A stretch of DNA of 64,000 bases from positions 62,001 through 126,000 of the forward strand of contig WHVA01000042.1 in assembly GCA_015179125.1 (NCBI GenBank), read 5' to 3'. The notes under the pieces are model-generated. The model saw only the letters and a program-made list of their open reading frames with translations. It did not search any database and was not told where the DNA came from. Source of the DNA: Gautieria morchelliformis (taxonomy: Eukaryota; Basidiomycota; Agaricomycetes; Gomphales; Gomphaceae). A program made the translations under genes and the position numbers. This document shows positions 52,263-63,553 of this stretch, in pieces. The first letter of the stretch is position 1, and the number at the start of each line of letters is the position of its first letter.

Positions 52263-54469
52263 GACAACTCTCTACGGCGGTCAACATGGAAATACGCATA
52301 GCCCACTCCTTTCTGTGACTCATGGCCCTCGCCAGATTGCAGCAAATAAGGCTCGATTGAAGCTGCGTCGGGGAGCTCTGATCGGGAGTAAGTTCATCTA
52401 TGTTCTGTCTTGCACATTAATAACCAGCTGTATTATACCCAAGAATCTACTCCACTCGAAGTTGAAGCTCTACATGAGCTTGGTGGACCTAGTACTATAC
52501 TTGAGATTGAGATAGGCAATGATCCGGCTCTAGGGTCAACGGGCGACAATGACATGGGGAATGACTGGACTTCTGACACAGGTGATGATTTGACTGAGCT
52601 CTATGGTGGCATGGTAAGCGACATCCAAGAGATACAAAACCCCGGCTTTGTCTATAGGTATGTCATCCAACCTGCTAGCTGGGACCCTATCTCCTAGCTA
52701 TAGTCACACAGACAGGAGGATGGACGAACACGTCGTGACCAGATTCAACGTCAAAACAAGGCTTGAGAACTCATGTACCCTCAGATGACTGAGGCTTACC
52801 TTGAATGGGGATACCACGGCACTCCTAATGTCCCAGAGGACAGCAATTTTCACCCGGATGTCAGGGTGATAGAACTCAATGGTACGTGTATATTATATGT
52901 CCATGTTCTCTTCCACCCACTTGTGGACAGGGTCACGTGATATTCAGTTTCCACTCAACATAGATCAATCATTCATCGTGACCATGGTGAGGCATGGATA
53001 CATCGGAACCGTCCCTCTACACCCTTCCCTTGCATTCTCCTGTCAAGTTCTTGAACTAGTACGAGTCCTCACAGCACGCTGCCCACAATTAAGTCTACAA
53101 TCATTTGTTAAATCCTTGTGTGATTTACATCAGGTTCGGTTTCTCTCATCAAATCTGCAAATGATTCTGACTCTGTCTATTTGCAGGTTCCATATCGTGC
53201 CACCTTCAGAAATCATCTGTCCACTGCCCTAGATGCATACTTGGGAATTCTCCGGCAAATCAAGGCACAAATTAACATGGTGCTTCAGCGGGATCGCCCA
53301 CACTGGCATCTTAAAAATACATGCCCTTCATGTATGTATGTCCTTGAGGAGGAACCCAAGATGGAATTTTCAATGCTTGTTGCAATGGATGGTAACGAGT
53401 CATTGAAGAGAGTCGAGCGTGCTCAGCGTGAAAAGACTTCTGACGGTGGGATCCACAGCTCTCAGAACATAGAACGTCCAGATTCTCGCTACATCCAGGA
53501 CCATATGTATTTAAACGAGGCCCAAGTTAACTATTTCCGCCACGAAGTCAAGTGACAGAAGGTTAAAGCAGCTGACCTGGTAAGCCTCACAATCCAAGAC
53601 TAACATTTGCCTCTGATATGCCATAATAGTGTCAGCCAGACCTAGTAGCCCCTTCTCCGGCTGTGCGCCCTGTCTTTGCAGCTGATGCTGACGAAGGGCG
53701 ACCCATTGATGGGGTTGACCAACCAAACCCGTGCATCGAACGCTGGGAAAATCTTGCAGATGATTCCACGAAGAAACACTTGGGGATTTTCCATGAAACA
53801 GGACTATTTGTGGCAGTGTGTCGTCATGGCTGCGCATTGGTGATGTGTGATATGGTACAAAGCGGCGAATTGTAAGTTTCTTTAAAACTTGATAATTATT
53901 GCTGAGGTTATTTGTAGGGCTAAGTATGGTCTTGCTGTCACTAATGAATTATTAGATGTGTTTGGTCCTGGATTGATGCTTGGATACGACATTGGCTGTG
54001 GCTTCTCAACTACAGTGAACAATAGCAAGCTTGTTGGCCCCAAACTTCGTCAACATCACGCTCAGTTCTGTGTGGGCAGTTTCCATGGCCATGCTCATTG
54101 TCGTTTGTGTCAGCTCGACTGGCATCCACTATATATCAAAGGCTGTGGCCTCGAAGATTTTGAAACATGTGAACATGTTTTTTCTCGATCAAATGCGCTG
54201 GCATCCAGTACTTGGCACACATCAGCCTTCCACCGGCATCAGCTGATACATCGATGGTTTGAAACCTGGAACCAAGAGAAAGTCGCTGAAATGAGTAAGT
54301 TTCTCTGCAACAATTATGTACAGGCTCAGGACAACATCGCCACATTATCACCATGCATCGAGGCATCGATGAAGGCCATGAACCTCCCCTCAGCTCAAAC
54401 ATTCGAGGAGTGGCATGAAGCTGAAAAGGAGTATTTGTCCAATCTCAAGCACGAACCTGAAGGCGATAT
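52263..54469 (+). pseudogene. KDZ (Kyakuja-Dileera-Zisupton) transposase, 3'-truncated
   Basis: The reading frames give IAANKARLKLRRGALIG, TRRDQIQRQNKA then TGA (52764-52766, Trp expected), MTEAYLEWGYHG, MVRHGYIGTVPLHPSLAFS, CPQLSLQSFVKSLCDLH, CPSCMYVLEEEPKMEFSMLV, MDGNESLKR, LGYDIGCGFSTTVNNS and HAHCRLCQLDWHPLYIKG followed by LEDFETCEHVFSRSNALAS. These are the hallmark segments of KDZ transposases with their cysteine-cluster regions. Another TGA lies at 53553-53555 (probably from CGA). Several introns separate the parts. Gypsy D inserted at 54469/54470 and the C-terminal part is not recognisable beyond a few codons after 62113. Confidence 0.85.
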
Positions 54470-54864
54470 TGTCAGGGTTCACGCATTTCCTTCCACAAGT
54501 TTCTATTTCCTTCCATGAGTTTCCGTTACCTTCCGTCAGTTTCCATAACCTTCTGTCACCTTCTGTCACCTTCTGTCACACTCCATCACATGTCACATTT
54601 CGTCACCTTCCGTAACCTTCTACAAGTTTCCGTCTCCCCTATTATGTAAGCCTTGCCAGCGCTATAAGACTGTAGCCCATGTGGTGGCGTTTCCTCAGCT
54701 TGATCTCTGAGGATACCCACTACACAGGCAAGTCCCCATGTATCTATCATTGGTAGAGTTATAATCTGAGGATACCCACTACACAGTTGGTCATTGTCCT
54801 AGTATCGGCTCTTATCTCCTTGAGTATCTTTGGTTGTGGCTTCGTCATTAGTGTTGCCCTCACA
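54470..54864 (+). repeat. Gypsy D 5' LTR
   Basis: It begins TGTCAGGG and ends CCCTCACA. The TATAAG box is at 54663, and the self-primer AGCTTGATCT is at 54697-54706, 34 nt downstream. Confidence 0.95.
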
Positions 54865-54866
54865 GA

Positions 54867-54876
54867 AGATCAAGCT
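54867..54876 (+). promoter_or_regulatory. Gypsy D primer-binding site (self-priming type)
   Basis: AGATCAAGCT lies two bases after the LTR end and is the reverse complement of AGCTTGATCT at 54697-54706. Spacing to the LTR end and to the TATA box equals that in Gypsy C. Confidence 0.75.
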
Positions 54877-54882
54877 CATAGG

Positions 54883-56031
54883 ATGACCCCACACACTTTT
54901 CTTAACCAGCCTTCATCTCAGCCTATGGCAGACCAACTCCCAGACGCATACTGGGACTCCCTGGGTGACCATGGGCCATTTCTTCGAGGCCTCCTTTCCA
55001 GCCAAGCACAGCAGCTGCAGCAACTTCAACTGCAGAATCAGGAACTGCACAGTCAGATTGTTAACGTTCACGACCACTTAGCCAATGCTGCCGCCAACGC
55101 TGCTGTTGCTACTGCTCAAGCCCTTGCGCCCTCAGTACCTCACAGTGTCCCTCCATCTACTCGCTCTATCAAAGCAGCGGAACCGGAGAAGTTCAATGGA
55201 GACCGTGCAGAGACTGAAGGGTTTATCAGGTCTATCAGATTGTCCATCGCTGTCCAGCCGGCATCCTTCCCAGATGAGTGCACAAAGATCCTATATGCTC
55301 TTTCCTTCATGATAGGAGGCTCTGCGGAGATATGGGCACACAACGAGACACAGGCTGTCATTGATGGCACCTCCTCTATATCCACTCTGGAGGGGTTCAT
55401 TAAACGTGTGGAGGAGGCCTTTGGTGACCCAGATCGTGCCAGAACGGCTCGCATTAAACTGCATGACCTTAGGATGGCGTTAGGAATGTCGGCAGATGAA
55501 TACACGGCTCAATTTGAGATCCTGGCAGGCAGGACAGGCTTTAATGATGAGGCACTCGAGGATGCCTATGCTCGTGGCCTTCCAGCAGGTATCCTTGATA
55601 AGATCCATGCCCAGCCCTTTCTTCCATCCAACCTCAAAGCCTGGAAGGAAGCAGCCTGTCAGATTGACCGCAATCATCGCCGTCTGTTAGAGGTCAGGAA
55701 GGCACAGACACCTCATGTCCCTAATCGCCCTCCTCCTGCCCGTCCACTCCACACTCCTGCTACGGCTCCTATTGTCACAGCACCACCCAGTAATGCGACA
55801 CCTATGGACATTGACTCATCCCGCCGCCGCACCGAAACACGGACCTGCTACAACTGTAAGAGACCTGGTCACATTTCACCAGACTGTCCTGAACCTCGCA
55901 AGCCACGAATCCGCGCAAACCTCACGGAGGCGGACATTGCAGCAATTGTCTCTAAATCTGTGGCAGCGGCGATGGAGGAACGCAAACAGAAGGTGGAAGC
56001 CCCTGTCCAAGATGAAGGAAAGGGTTTTTAG
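54883..56031 (+). CDS. Gypsy D Gag
   Basis: The frame is intact, 382 residues from the ATG just after the primer site. A Gln/Leu-rich coiled coil (AQQLQQLQLQNQELHSQI) precedes the capsid domain (EKFNGDRAETEGFIRSIR, DAYARGLPAGILDKI) and a CCHC knuckle CYNCKRPGHISPDC. It ends GGT TTT TAG. The heptamer G-GGT-TTT at 56022-56028 abuts the stop. Confidence 0.9.
   Translation: MTPHTFLNQPSSQPMADQLPDAYWDSLGDHGPFLRGLLSSQAQQLQQLQLQNQELHSQIVNVHDHLANAAANAAVATAQALAPSVPHSVPPSTRSIKAAEPEKFNGDRAETEGFIRSIRLSIAVQPASFPDECTKILYALSFMIGGSAEIWAHNETQAVIDGTSSISTLEGFIKRVEEAFGDPDRARTARIKLHDLRMALGMSADEYTAQFEILAGRTGFNDEALEDAYARGLPAGILDKIHAQPFLPSNLKAWKEAACQIDRNHRRLLEVRKAQTPHVPNRPPPARPLHTPATAPIVTAPPSNATPMDIDSSRRRTETRTCYNCKRPGHISPDCPEPRKPRIRANLTEADIAAIVSKSVAAAMEERKQKVEAPVQDEGKGF
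56022..56031 (+). promoter_or_regulatory. Putative -1 ribosomal frameshift site at gag stop
   Basis: GGGTTTT fits X-XXY-YYZ and is followed at once by TAG. Downstream the -1 frame is open through the protease, to the lesion at about 56330. Confidence 0.65.
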
Positions 56032-56606
56032 GCCAGTCAGTGGTGAAAGACATGCCCCGCTCGACAAATCAGTTTTCAGTTCTCGAAACATGTACAATAG
56101 GGATCACAGGCGATATGATGCATCCTTCTCCTATCCCTGATCGAACTGAAACCAAACCAGCCATGCCAAAAACCCAACCCATCGCTCCAGTTGCTAATGC
56201 AAACCTTCCAGTCCCTCTATATGTCCGTACTGCTGACCTCCGCCGATGCACCAAAGTACCTCTCAAGGTCCACTCCGTTGACACAGGGCATCCACTCGCA
56301 ATTGACTCCCTCCTTGACAGTGGTGCTACAGGATGTTCATCGATGTGGAGTTTGTAAGGGAACACAGACTTTGGACCCGTCCCCTACCCCGTGCCATCCC
56401 CGTCTACAATATTGATGGTACCCCAAATAAGGCTGGCTCAATCAAGGAAGAAGTTGACCTCATTTGCACCTTTGGGGATCATACGGAACGTGCCACATTC
56501 TCCGTCACAAGCCTTGGACGACTTGCCATCATTCTTGGTCACACATGGCTTGTTGAACACAACCCAGAAGTTGACTGGCGTACAGGAGATGTGAAGATGA
56601 CACACT
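56032..56606 (+). pseudogene. Gypsy D pol, protease part
   Basis: The -1 frame encodes a linker and the protease site SLLDSGATGC with the catalytic Asp. Near 56332 a single-base deletion shifts the frame (FIDVEFVREHRL continues in the next frame). The second half (LGRLAIILGHTWLVEHNPEV) runs into the solo LTR at 56607. Confidence 0.85.
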
Positions 56607-57675
56607 TTTTAGATTAAAATGTTAATTAGTGCCTTTTTATCAAATGAAATCTGTTGCTTAGTGGTTGAAACCACTATATTCGCCTCCCCTCTGTGTGCTG
56701 ACTAAGCTCTTCGGGGTGCGTACAACACTGATGAATGAGGGTCACGTGACCGTGTCATCAGAAGAACAGTGTCGATCCAAGGGATAGTCAAATCAAAAGC
56801 GTTTGCTTTTAAGCTAGTATAGAGTAAACAGTGATAGTAGACTCTCAACGAAGATTTGGAATAAACTGTTAAGAACTGAGCTCTGTAACTATCAAACAAG
56901 ATTACAGCAATTTCAGGAGGCAGAAAAAATCGATTCTGGATAATTTTGTTCATACATTCGTGCTAGCTATTTATACTATTTTAGTAGTAAGTACTAGTAC
57001 TCAAGATACTAGATAAATGGGTCGGGAAGGCTGTTTGTAACTAGGGAGTGACTAATTAATAGTCATAATGTCATGGGGTGATGGGGATGATGTTAGGATT
57101 CTCTGGGCTTTGGAGCAAGGGTCTATACCTAGTATACAAAGCCCCTGTCAACATAATACTGAGATAATAGCCAGTGAGACGTGTCATGGAGCTAGAATAG
57201 AGAATGATACTATATTTGCCCTGCCTAGCATAAATGCTAGGCTTGGAGATGGGGCCGCTGTCTCTGTGCCTCTCTTGTGTGGCAGCTGATTGAGTATATG
57301 TGTTGCAGATGACTTTCTCAGGTCACTCCACAACACCCTGTACCCCTGCGCAGTCTACTATTCTCTGCGGCGTTTGGTGCCCGTACCCCTCGGTACCTAT
57401 GGCCTGGCGCCTGTCGACGTCATGGCTGATACCATCACCCGATAGGCGCGCCGTCCCTGATCGACCGCACGTGGCCGACGCTCGAACTCCTGTATACTAC
57501 CCGATCTATGGGTAATATAGCGTGTCGTAAGATTCGTGTGATCGTCGTTTGCGCCGACGTCTATCGTGAATGTAGTTTGTGTTTCTTTTGATTTTTTTTG
57601 ATTTTCTCTTCTTTTTTTTTATTAGTTTCTTTTTATATAAATGATTTGAGTAAGATAATTGCGTTTATCACAACA
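56607..57675 (-). repeat. Solo copia LTR inserted in Gypsy D pol
   Basis: A 1069-bp LTR of the Copia A family, second subfamily (same as 1-479). The flanks ACACT (56602-56606) and ACGCT (57676-57680) are a 5-bp target duplication with one CpG transition. No internal region is present. Confidence 0.92.
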
Positions 57676-60600
57676 ACGCTGTCCCAAGTCATGTGGGGGC
57701 AGACCTGTTGTTAGAGGGCCCACAGTCGAAACTGTTCCAGAAGAGAGTGTAGATCAAGAGGAGGTTCCCATACAGCACACCCGCTCCCTACTTGAGGAAG
57801 GAGACAGGACCTTTGTCATCTTTGTGAATTCGAGTCCTGAAATGATTGGCGCAGGCTGGACTGTCTCCCAACAGCTTGCTGAACGGGCCAGCAAGTCTGC
57901 ACCAGTCAGATCCTTCGAGGACCTTGTCCCCAAACCATACCAGGAGTTCAAGGATGTGTTTTCTAAGGAGTCATTTGACCAACTGCCTCCTCGAAAGCCC
58001 TGGGACCATGCAATTGAGCTCACTCCAGGTGCACAACCCTTCAGCACAAAGGTTTACCCAATGTCACCGGTTGAGCAAAGGGAACTGGATAACTTCCTTG
58101 AGGAGAACCTGAAGAGCCATCGTATCCGTCCTTCCAAGTCACCTATGGCATCTCCAGTCTTCTTTGTGAAGAAAAAGGACGGCAGTCTTAGATTTGTGCA
58201 AGACTACCGGAAGCTCAATGATATAACAATCAAGAATGCCTATCCTTTGCCCCTTGTTCCAGACATCATGAATAAGATTGCTGCTGGAAGGGCTAAATAC
58301 TTCACAAAGCTTGACATTCGCTGGGGATATAATAATGTACGCATAAAAGAGGGAGATGAGTGGAAGGCAGCCTTTCAGACAAATAGGGGCCTGTATGAAC
58401 CTCTAGTCATGTTCTTTGGACTCACGAACAGCCCAGCAACCTTCCAGACGATGATGAATGACATCTTCAAGAGTCTCATCGATGAAGGGGTCGTGGTGGT
58501 GTTCATGGACGACATTCTCATCTTCACAGAGTCGCTTGAAGAACATCGTAGGATTGTACGACGCGTCCTTGAAATCCTCCGGGCCAACAACCTGTACCTC
58601 AAACCTGAAAAATGCCTATTTGAGCAACTAGAGGTGGAGTATCTCGGCCTCATCCTCTCTCAAGGACAGGTTGCCATGGACCCAGTCAAGGTTGCAGAGG
58701 TGCGGGACTGGCCAATACCACGTAGCGTCACTGAAGTCAAATCATTCCTTGGTTTCATCAACTTCTACCGTAGATTTGTGGAAGACTTCTCACACATTGC
58801 AAAGCCCCTCAACCAGTTGACAAAACAGGATGCCCAATGGTCTTGGGATCCAAATGGCCCAGAGCAAATGTCCTTCGACAAGCTCAAACTCCTCATCACC
58901 TCAACACCGATCCTTGTCCTCCCTGATCAAGACAAACATTTCCGTCTTGAAACAGATGCCTCAGCCTATGCCACAGGAGCAGTACTGTCCCAGATATGTG
59001 ATGATGGCAAATGGCGGCCTGTGGGGTTTGTCTCCAAAAGCCTCAATGATGCTGAACGCAACTATGCCATCCATGACAAGGAGCTTCTTTCTGTGATTCG
59101 GGGATTAGAGGAATGGCGCCACATCTTAGAAGGAACGAAGCACAAGATTGAGATTCTCAATGACCATCAGAATCTCACCTACTTCCGCACTGCACAAAAC
59201 CTGAACCGTCGTCAAGCACGCTGGTCACTCTACCTCTCTCGCTTTGATTTTGAGCTGATCCATCGTCCTGGTCGTCATTCAGCCAAGCCTGATGCACTCT
59301 CACGACGCGTGGATCATAAGCGGGGGGAGGAAGACAACCAAAATCAAGTCTTACTTACCCCTGACTTGTTCCACATCAAGGCGAATCCTCCAGAGGCTGG
59401 CGCGCAGTTAGTCCCAGGTGAAGGTGATGCTTTCCTCAATCGAGTAAGGAACTGTGTAGACCGGGATGAAAAGGTTGTCAAGGCTCTCAAAGAACTGGGC
59501 TCCTCTGGAAATTTGCGAGGAGAAGAGTGGTCTGAACAGGATGGGCTTGTCCTCTATCACAACAAAGTGTACGTGCCGCTTGATGCAAAACTACGACATG
59601 ACATAGTGAAAGCGCACCATGACATGCCTCTCACCGGTCACCCTGGTCATTGGAGAACCACTGAACTAGTTGCTCGGAGTTACTGGTGGCCTGGGATGGG
59701 ACGTTACATTGCAAAATACGTGAAGGCCTGTGACCTGTGCAACCGGACAAAAACCTTCCCTGCTTCTCCCATTGGCAAGCTTCTACCAAACCGTATCCCA
59801 GACCGTAGATGGCAGGTTATGTCTGTTGACTTGATCGTAGAACTGCCTACCAGTCATGGCTATGATGCTCTCCTTGTTGTCGTCGATCGCCTCTCAAAGC
59901 GTGCACATGTCATTCCCACCACTTCAGATGTAACTTCGGTGGGAGTTGCCCGACTCTTCCGTGATCATGTTTGGAAACTTCATGGGCTCCCTGAAGAAAT
60001 CATCAGTGATCGAGGCACACAGTTCATCTCCCAGTTCATGCGTGAACTGAACAAACTTCTTGGTGTCAAAGTCGCTGCCTCTACTGCTTATCACCCCCAA
60101 ACTGATGGACAGACTGAAAGAGTTAATCAGGAGATTGAGCAATACCTTCGACTATTCGTCAACCAGCGTCAGGATGATTGGTTTGAATGGATATCCTTGG
60201 CCGAGTTTGCCTATAACAACCGAATCCATGCCTCAACCCAGACTACACCCTTCATGTTGGACAGTGGCCAACATCCAAGGCTGGGACTGGAACCAGTCCG
60301 GGAAACTCGACTCGAGGCCCTGGATGAGTTCACAACACGCCACAAGAGAAGCTCGTTCGGCCCTGTCCAAGGCAGCAGAGGACATGGCACGCTTCTATGA
60401 CGTGCACCATAAAGCAGCCCCAGTTTATAAGCTTGGTGACAAGGTCTGGCTCAATGCACAAAACATCACAACCACTCGCCCAATGAAGAAGCTAGACCAC
60501 AAGTGGCTAGGCCCCTACACTGTTAATAAGGTGGTCTCACGAAATGCCTATGGTCTAAATCTTCCTACATCCTTTGGTCGCACACATCCAGTGTTCTCTG

Positions 60601-61004
60601 TCGTCCTGCTTCGGCCATATGAAGATGACCCAATCCTTGAACGTCATGCCCCTCCACCACCCCCCCCTGTCATATGGGATGGAGCCGAAGAATATGAAGT
60701 TGAAAGGATTCTAGACAGCAGGATGTTCCGTGGAAGGTTGGAGTATCTCGTGCGCTGGAAGGGCTATGGAGCTGCCGACGATCTCTGGCTACCAGCGAAA
60801 GATGTCTCTGGGGCAAAGCGACTCGTTAAAGAATTTCACCGGCAGAACCCAGAGGCACCTCAGCGTATCTCAGCAGCCACATATATGTCCCTCCCCTTCC
60901 CGAGATTTCAGAACTTCACAGAACCTTCCAGGCAAACTCTCTTCGACTGGACAGCAGGCAGGGCTTCTACTTATGATGTCAAGGGTCCAGAACCCCAAAG
61001 ATAA
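57676..61004 (+). pseudogene. Gypsy D pol, RT-RNase H-integrase-chromodomain part
   Basis: The frame resumes directly after the solo LTR (CPKSCGGRPVV). Reverse transcriptase carries VVVFMDDILIF, and RNase H carries LETDASAYATGA and ILNDHQNLTYF. The integrase has the HHCC region (HHDMPLTGHPGHW ... CDLCNRTK) and an intact D-D-E core (SVDLIVELP, ISDRGTQFIS, QTDGQTERVNQEIEQYL). Near 60345 a frameshift moves the rest to another frame (ARSALSKAAEDMARFYD onwards), which ends with a chromodomain (EYEVERILDSRMFRG, YLVRWKGYG) and TAA at 61002-61004. Catalytic residues are preserved, unlike in Gypsy A and C. Confidence 0.9.
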
Positions 61005-61110
61005 GCGATATCGGCCTCCGCCTAACCAATTCATTCCGATAAGCTATATATCCCCTCTCCACCTGTGACCACTCACTTCCACTGCATCGACCCCACCACA
61101 TCCATCAACC

Positions 61111-61665
61111 ATGTCCTCGCCCACCATTGAGCTTGTTGCCCTCCCCAGCTTCACCCAAAACCTCTCTGACCTGCCAAACATGTCACGTGTCGATCCCACT
61201 CTCCTGCACTTCTCCGGCTTCTCGTCATCCAGAGCAGCCAGTGAAGCCAAGCTACAAAGGATGCTTGACTGCCGTGATCTCGACGTCGCATGGTCTTCAA
61301 AGTGGTCCGTCAGCTCTGAGGACCTCACACCAGCGGAGAGTCAGGCGCCCACTCGCCCTGCACTCGCATTCCTCAGACCCCGACACAGACGAGAGAACAC
61401 ATACTACGTCGGCGACCCTGTCTTCCTCAACGATAGAACCCCCCGTTGTGGAACCCCCTACACTTTCGAAGGCTGGGTGGGGCGGTGTTTCCGTAACATG
61501 GCAGGAGAGCGAATACGTCGAGCAAGGTTCCGAGGGCCGCACTTGCCCATGGACCCCAATCCCCCTGAGCTCATAATTGACCTGCGTTACCAGGAAGGGA
61601 AGGGCCAGGAGAGATGGTGGTCCCGCCTGTGGCATACTTGGAAACGATGTCTCGGTGGATGTTGA
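61111..61665 (+). CDS. Extra sense ORF of Gypsy D, 184 residues, unknown
   Basis: The ORF starts ATG 61111, 106 bp after the pol stop, and ends before the polypurine tract. The protein begins MSSPTIELVALPSF, has an Arg-rich middle (FLRPRHRRENTYY) and a Trp/Arg-rich C-terminus (RWWSRLWHTWKRCL). No membrane segment, signal peptide or Cys cluster is evident, so it does not look like an envelope protein. It is intact although pol is broken. The function is unknown. Confidence 0.5.
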   Translation: MSSPTIELVALPSFTQNLSDLPNMSRVDPTLLHFSGFSSSRAASEAKLQRMLDCRDLDVAWSSKWSVSSEDLTPAESQAPTRPALAFLRPRHRRENTYYVGDPVFLNDRTPRCGTPYTFEGWVGRCFRNMAGERIRRARFRGPHLPMDPNPPELIIDLRYQEGKGQERWWSRLWHTWKRCLGGC

Positions 61666-61705
61666 GGGCTAGGTGGCAGCTGTGCTTGTCGGGACGACAA
61701 GCATT

Positions 61706-61718
61706 GAGAGGGGGGTGA
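61706..61718 (+). other. Gypsy D polypurine tract
   Basis: The run GAGAGGGGGGTGA directly precedes the 3' LTR. Confidence 0.7.
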
Positions 61719-62113
61719 TGTCAGGGTTCACGCATTTCCTTCCACAAGTTTCTATTTCCTTCCATGAGTTTCCGTTACCTTCCGTCAGTTTCCATAACCT
61801 TCTGTCACCTTCTGTCACCTTCTGTCACACTCCGTCACATGTCACATTCCGTCACCTTCCGTAACCCTCTACAAGTTTCCATCTCCCCTATTATGTAAGC
61901 CTTGCCAGCGCTATAAGACTGTAGCCCATGTGGTGGCGTTTCCTCAGCTTGATCTCTGAGGATACCCACTACACAGGCAAGTCCCCATGTATCTATCGTT
62001 GGTAGAGTTATAATCTGAGGATACCCACTACACAGTTGGTCATTGTCCTAGTATCGGCTCTTATCTCCTTGAGTATCTTTGGTTGTGGCTTCGTCATTAG
62101 TGTTGCCCTCACA
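61719..62113 (+). repeat. Gypsy D 3' LTR
   Basis: A 395-bp partner of 54470-54864, differing by five transitions, three of them at CpG. It is followed by the target duplication GATAT. Confidence 0.95.
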
Positions 62114-62118
62114 GATAT

Positions 62119-62760
62119 CCTCAAAATGCAATCTAAGAGTTAAACGCGGGGGGTGGGTGGTTGTGGGCCCGCTGACCAATGCTTGGTCATGGAGCGCGCG
62201 AGCGGCGCAGCCGCGAGCCCCCGGTCTGTTTAGGTCAGCGCCGAGTGGTGCAGCCGCGAGCTACAAACGCTGCGCAGCAGCGTTCCAGGTCACGTGACCG
62301 GTTCGTGACCATACGCGAGTGGTCCGTGCACGACCCTTCACTTGGTATAAAGAGAGCGATGCTGCAGAACCGCACTCCCCACTGGTGTCCTCCTGTGTTC
62401 TGGCTGTAGTGGGCTTACTACTGCTTTGGCTGGGGTCTTGGTGTCTTTCTGTGTGTCTCTGGGTTTCTTTCTGTGTGTCTCTAGGTGCCTCTGAGCTTCT
62501 TTGGCTGTGAATTGACACCAGCTTCTGCTTCAATGTCCTGTATATTTTTTGATATTTTTTTCGCAAATTGCTATCAATACACCTAACTTGCTAACTTTAA
62601 TAATAGCCAACTTAAATATCCTGTACATTTTTTTGATATTTTTTCGCAAATAGATAACTTATTCTGACTTTGCTAAAGTTAATAACAAGCTGCTTAAATG
62701 TGGTTTCTTTTCCTATTTTATATATGTCACGAAATAGATACTGATACATGTCCCTGATAT
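62119..62760. other. GC-rich promoter-like stretch and AT-rich repeats
   Basis: A GC-rich part (62130-62330) contains two related copies of GCAGCCGCGAGC. It is followed by GGTATAAAGAGAG (about 62345), which looks like a TATA box, and a C/T-rich downstream part. Two imperfect copies of a 33-bp AT-rich block (TCCTGTATATTTTTTGATAT...) lie at about 62530 and 62618. No coding region is evident. It could be an unrecognised LTR. Confidence 0.4.
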
Positions 62761-63553
62761 GTGTGAGGACACGCTACCTGTGGGGACATGCTATTACCTG
62801 TGGGGACACATTACGTATGGGGACACACTACCTGTGAGGACATGTTACGTGTGAGGACACGTTACATGTGAGGACACACTACCTATGGGGGCATGTCACC
62901 TGTGAGGACACACTACCTGTGGGGACATGCTACCTGTGAGGACATGTTACGTGTGAGGACACACTACCTGTGGGGACATGTCACCTGTGAGGACACGTTA
63001 CGTGTGAGGACATGCTACCTTTGAGGACACGTTACATGTGGGGACACACTACCTGTGAGGACACGTTACATGCGGGGACATGCTACCTGTAAGGACATGT
63101 TACGTGTGGGGACATGTTACGTGTGGGGACACGCTACCTGTGGGGACACGTTATGTGTGGGGACACGCTACCTGTGAGGACACGTTATGTGTGGGGACAC
63201 GCTGCCTGTGAGGACATGCTACCTGTGAGGACACACTACCTACCAGTGAGCACACGTTACGTGTGAGGACATGCTACCTGTGGGGACATGTTATGTGTGA
63301 GGACACGCTACCTGTGAGGACATGTTACGTGTGGGGACATGCTACCTGTGGGGACACATTACGTGTGGGGACACACTACCTGTGAGGACACGTTACGTGT
63401 GGGGACATGCTGCCTGTGAGGACACGCTACCTGTGAGGACATGCTACCTACCAGCGAGGACACATTACATGTGGGGACATGCTACCTGTGGGGACACATT
63501 ATGTGTGGGGACACGCTACCTGTGAGGGCACGTTATGTGTGAGGACATGCTAT
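62761..63553 (+). repeat. 17-bp minisatellite, about 45 units
   Basis: The consensus unit is GTGRGGACAYRYTACST. Units alternate loosely between ...TACCT and ...TACGT ends and vary mainly by transitions. The ORF at 63322-63525 is only a translation of the repeat. Confidence 0.92.

Larger units (their letters stand above)
54470..62113 (+). mobile_element. Gypsy D: chromodomain Ty3/gypsy element with solo LTR insertion
   Basis: The element has 395-bp LTRs (54470-54864 and 61719-62113) and a perfect target duplication GATAT (54465-54469 and 62114-62118). The LTRs differ by five transitions. The internal order is primer site, gag, pol in the -1 frame, an extra sense ORF, polypurine tract. It is disabled by a 1-bp deletion in the protease, a copia solo LTR at 56607-57675 and a frameshift near 60345. 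Confidence 0.95.

Noticed and set aside
63322..63525. ORF in the minisatellite
   Set aside because: A 17-bp unit repeats its translation every 51 bases; the peptide is only repeat sequence.
62761..63553. Possible CRISPR array
   Set aside because: The units are contiguous 17-bp repeats without unique spacers, and the genome is eukaryotic.
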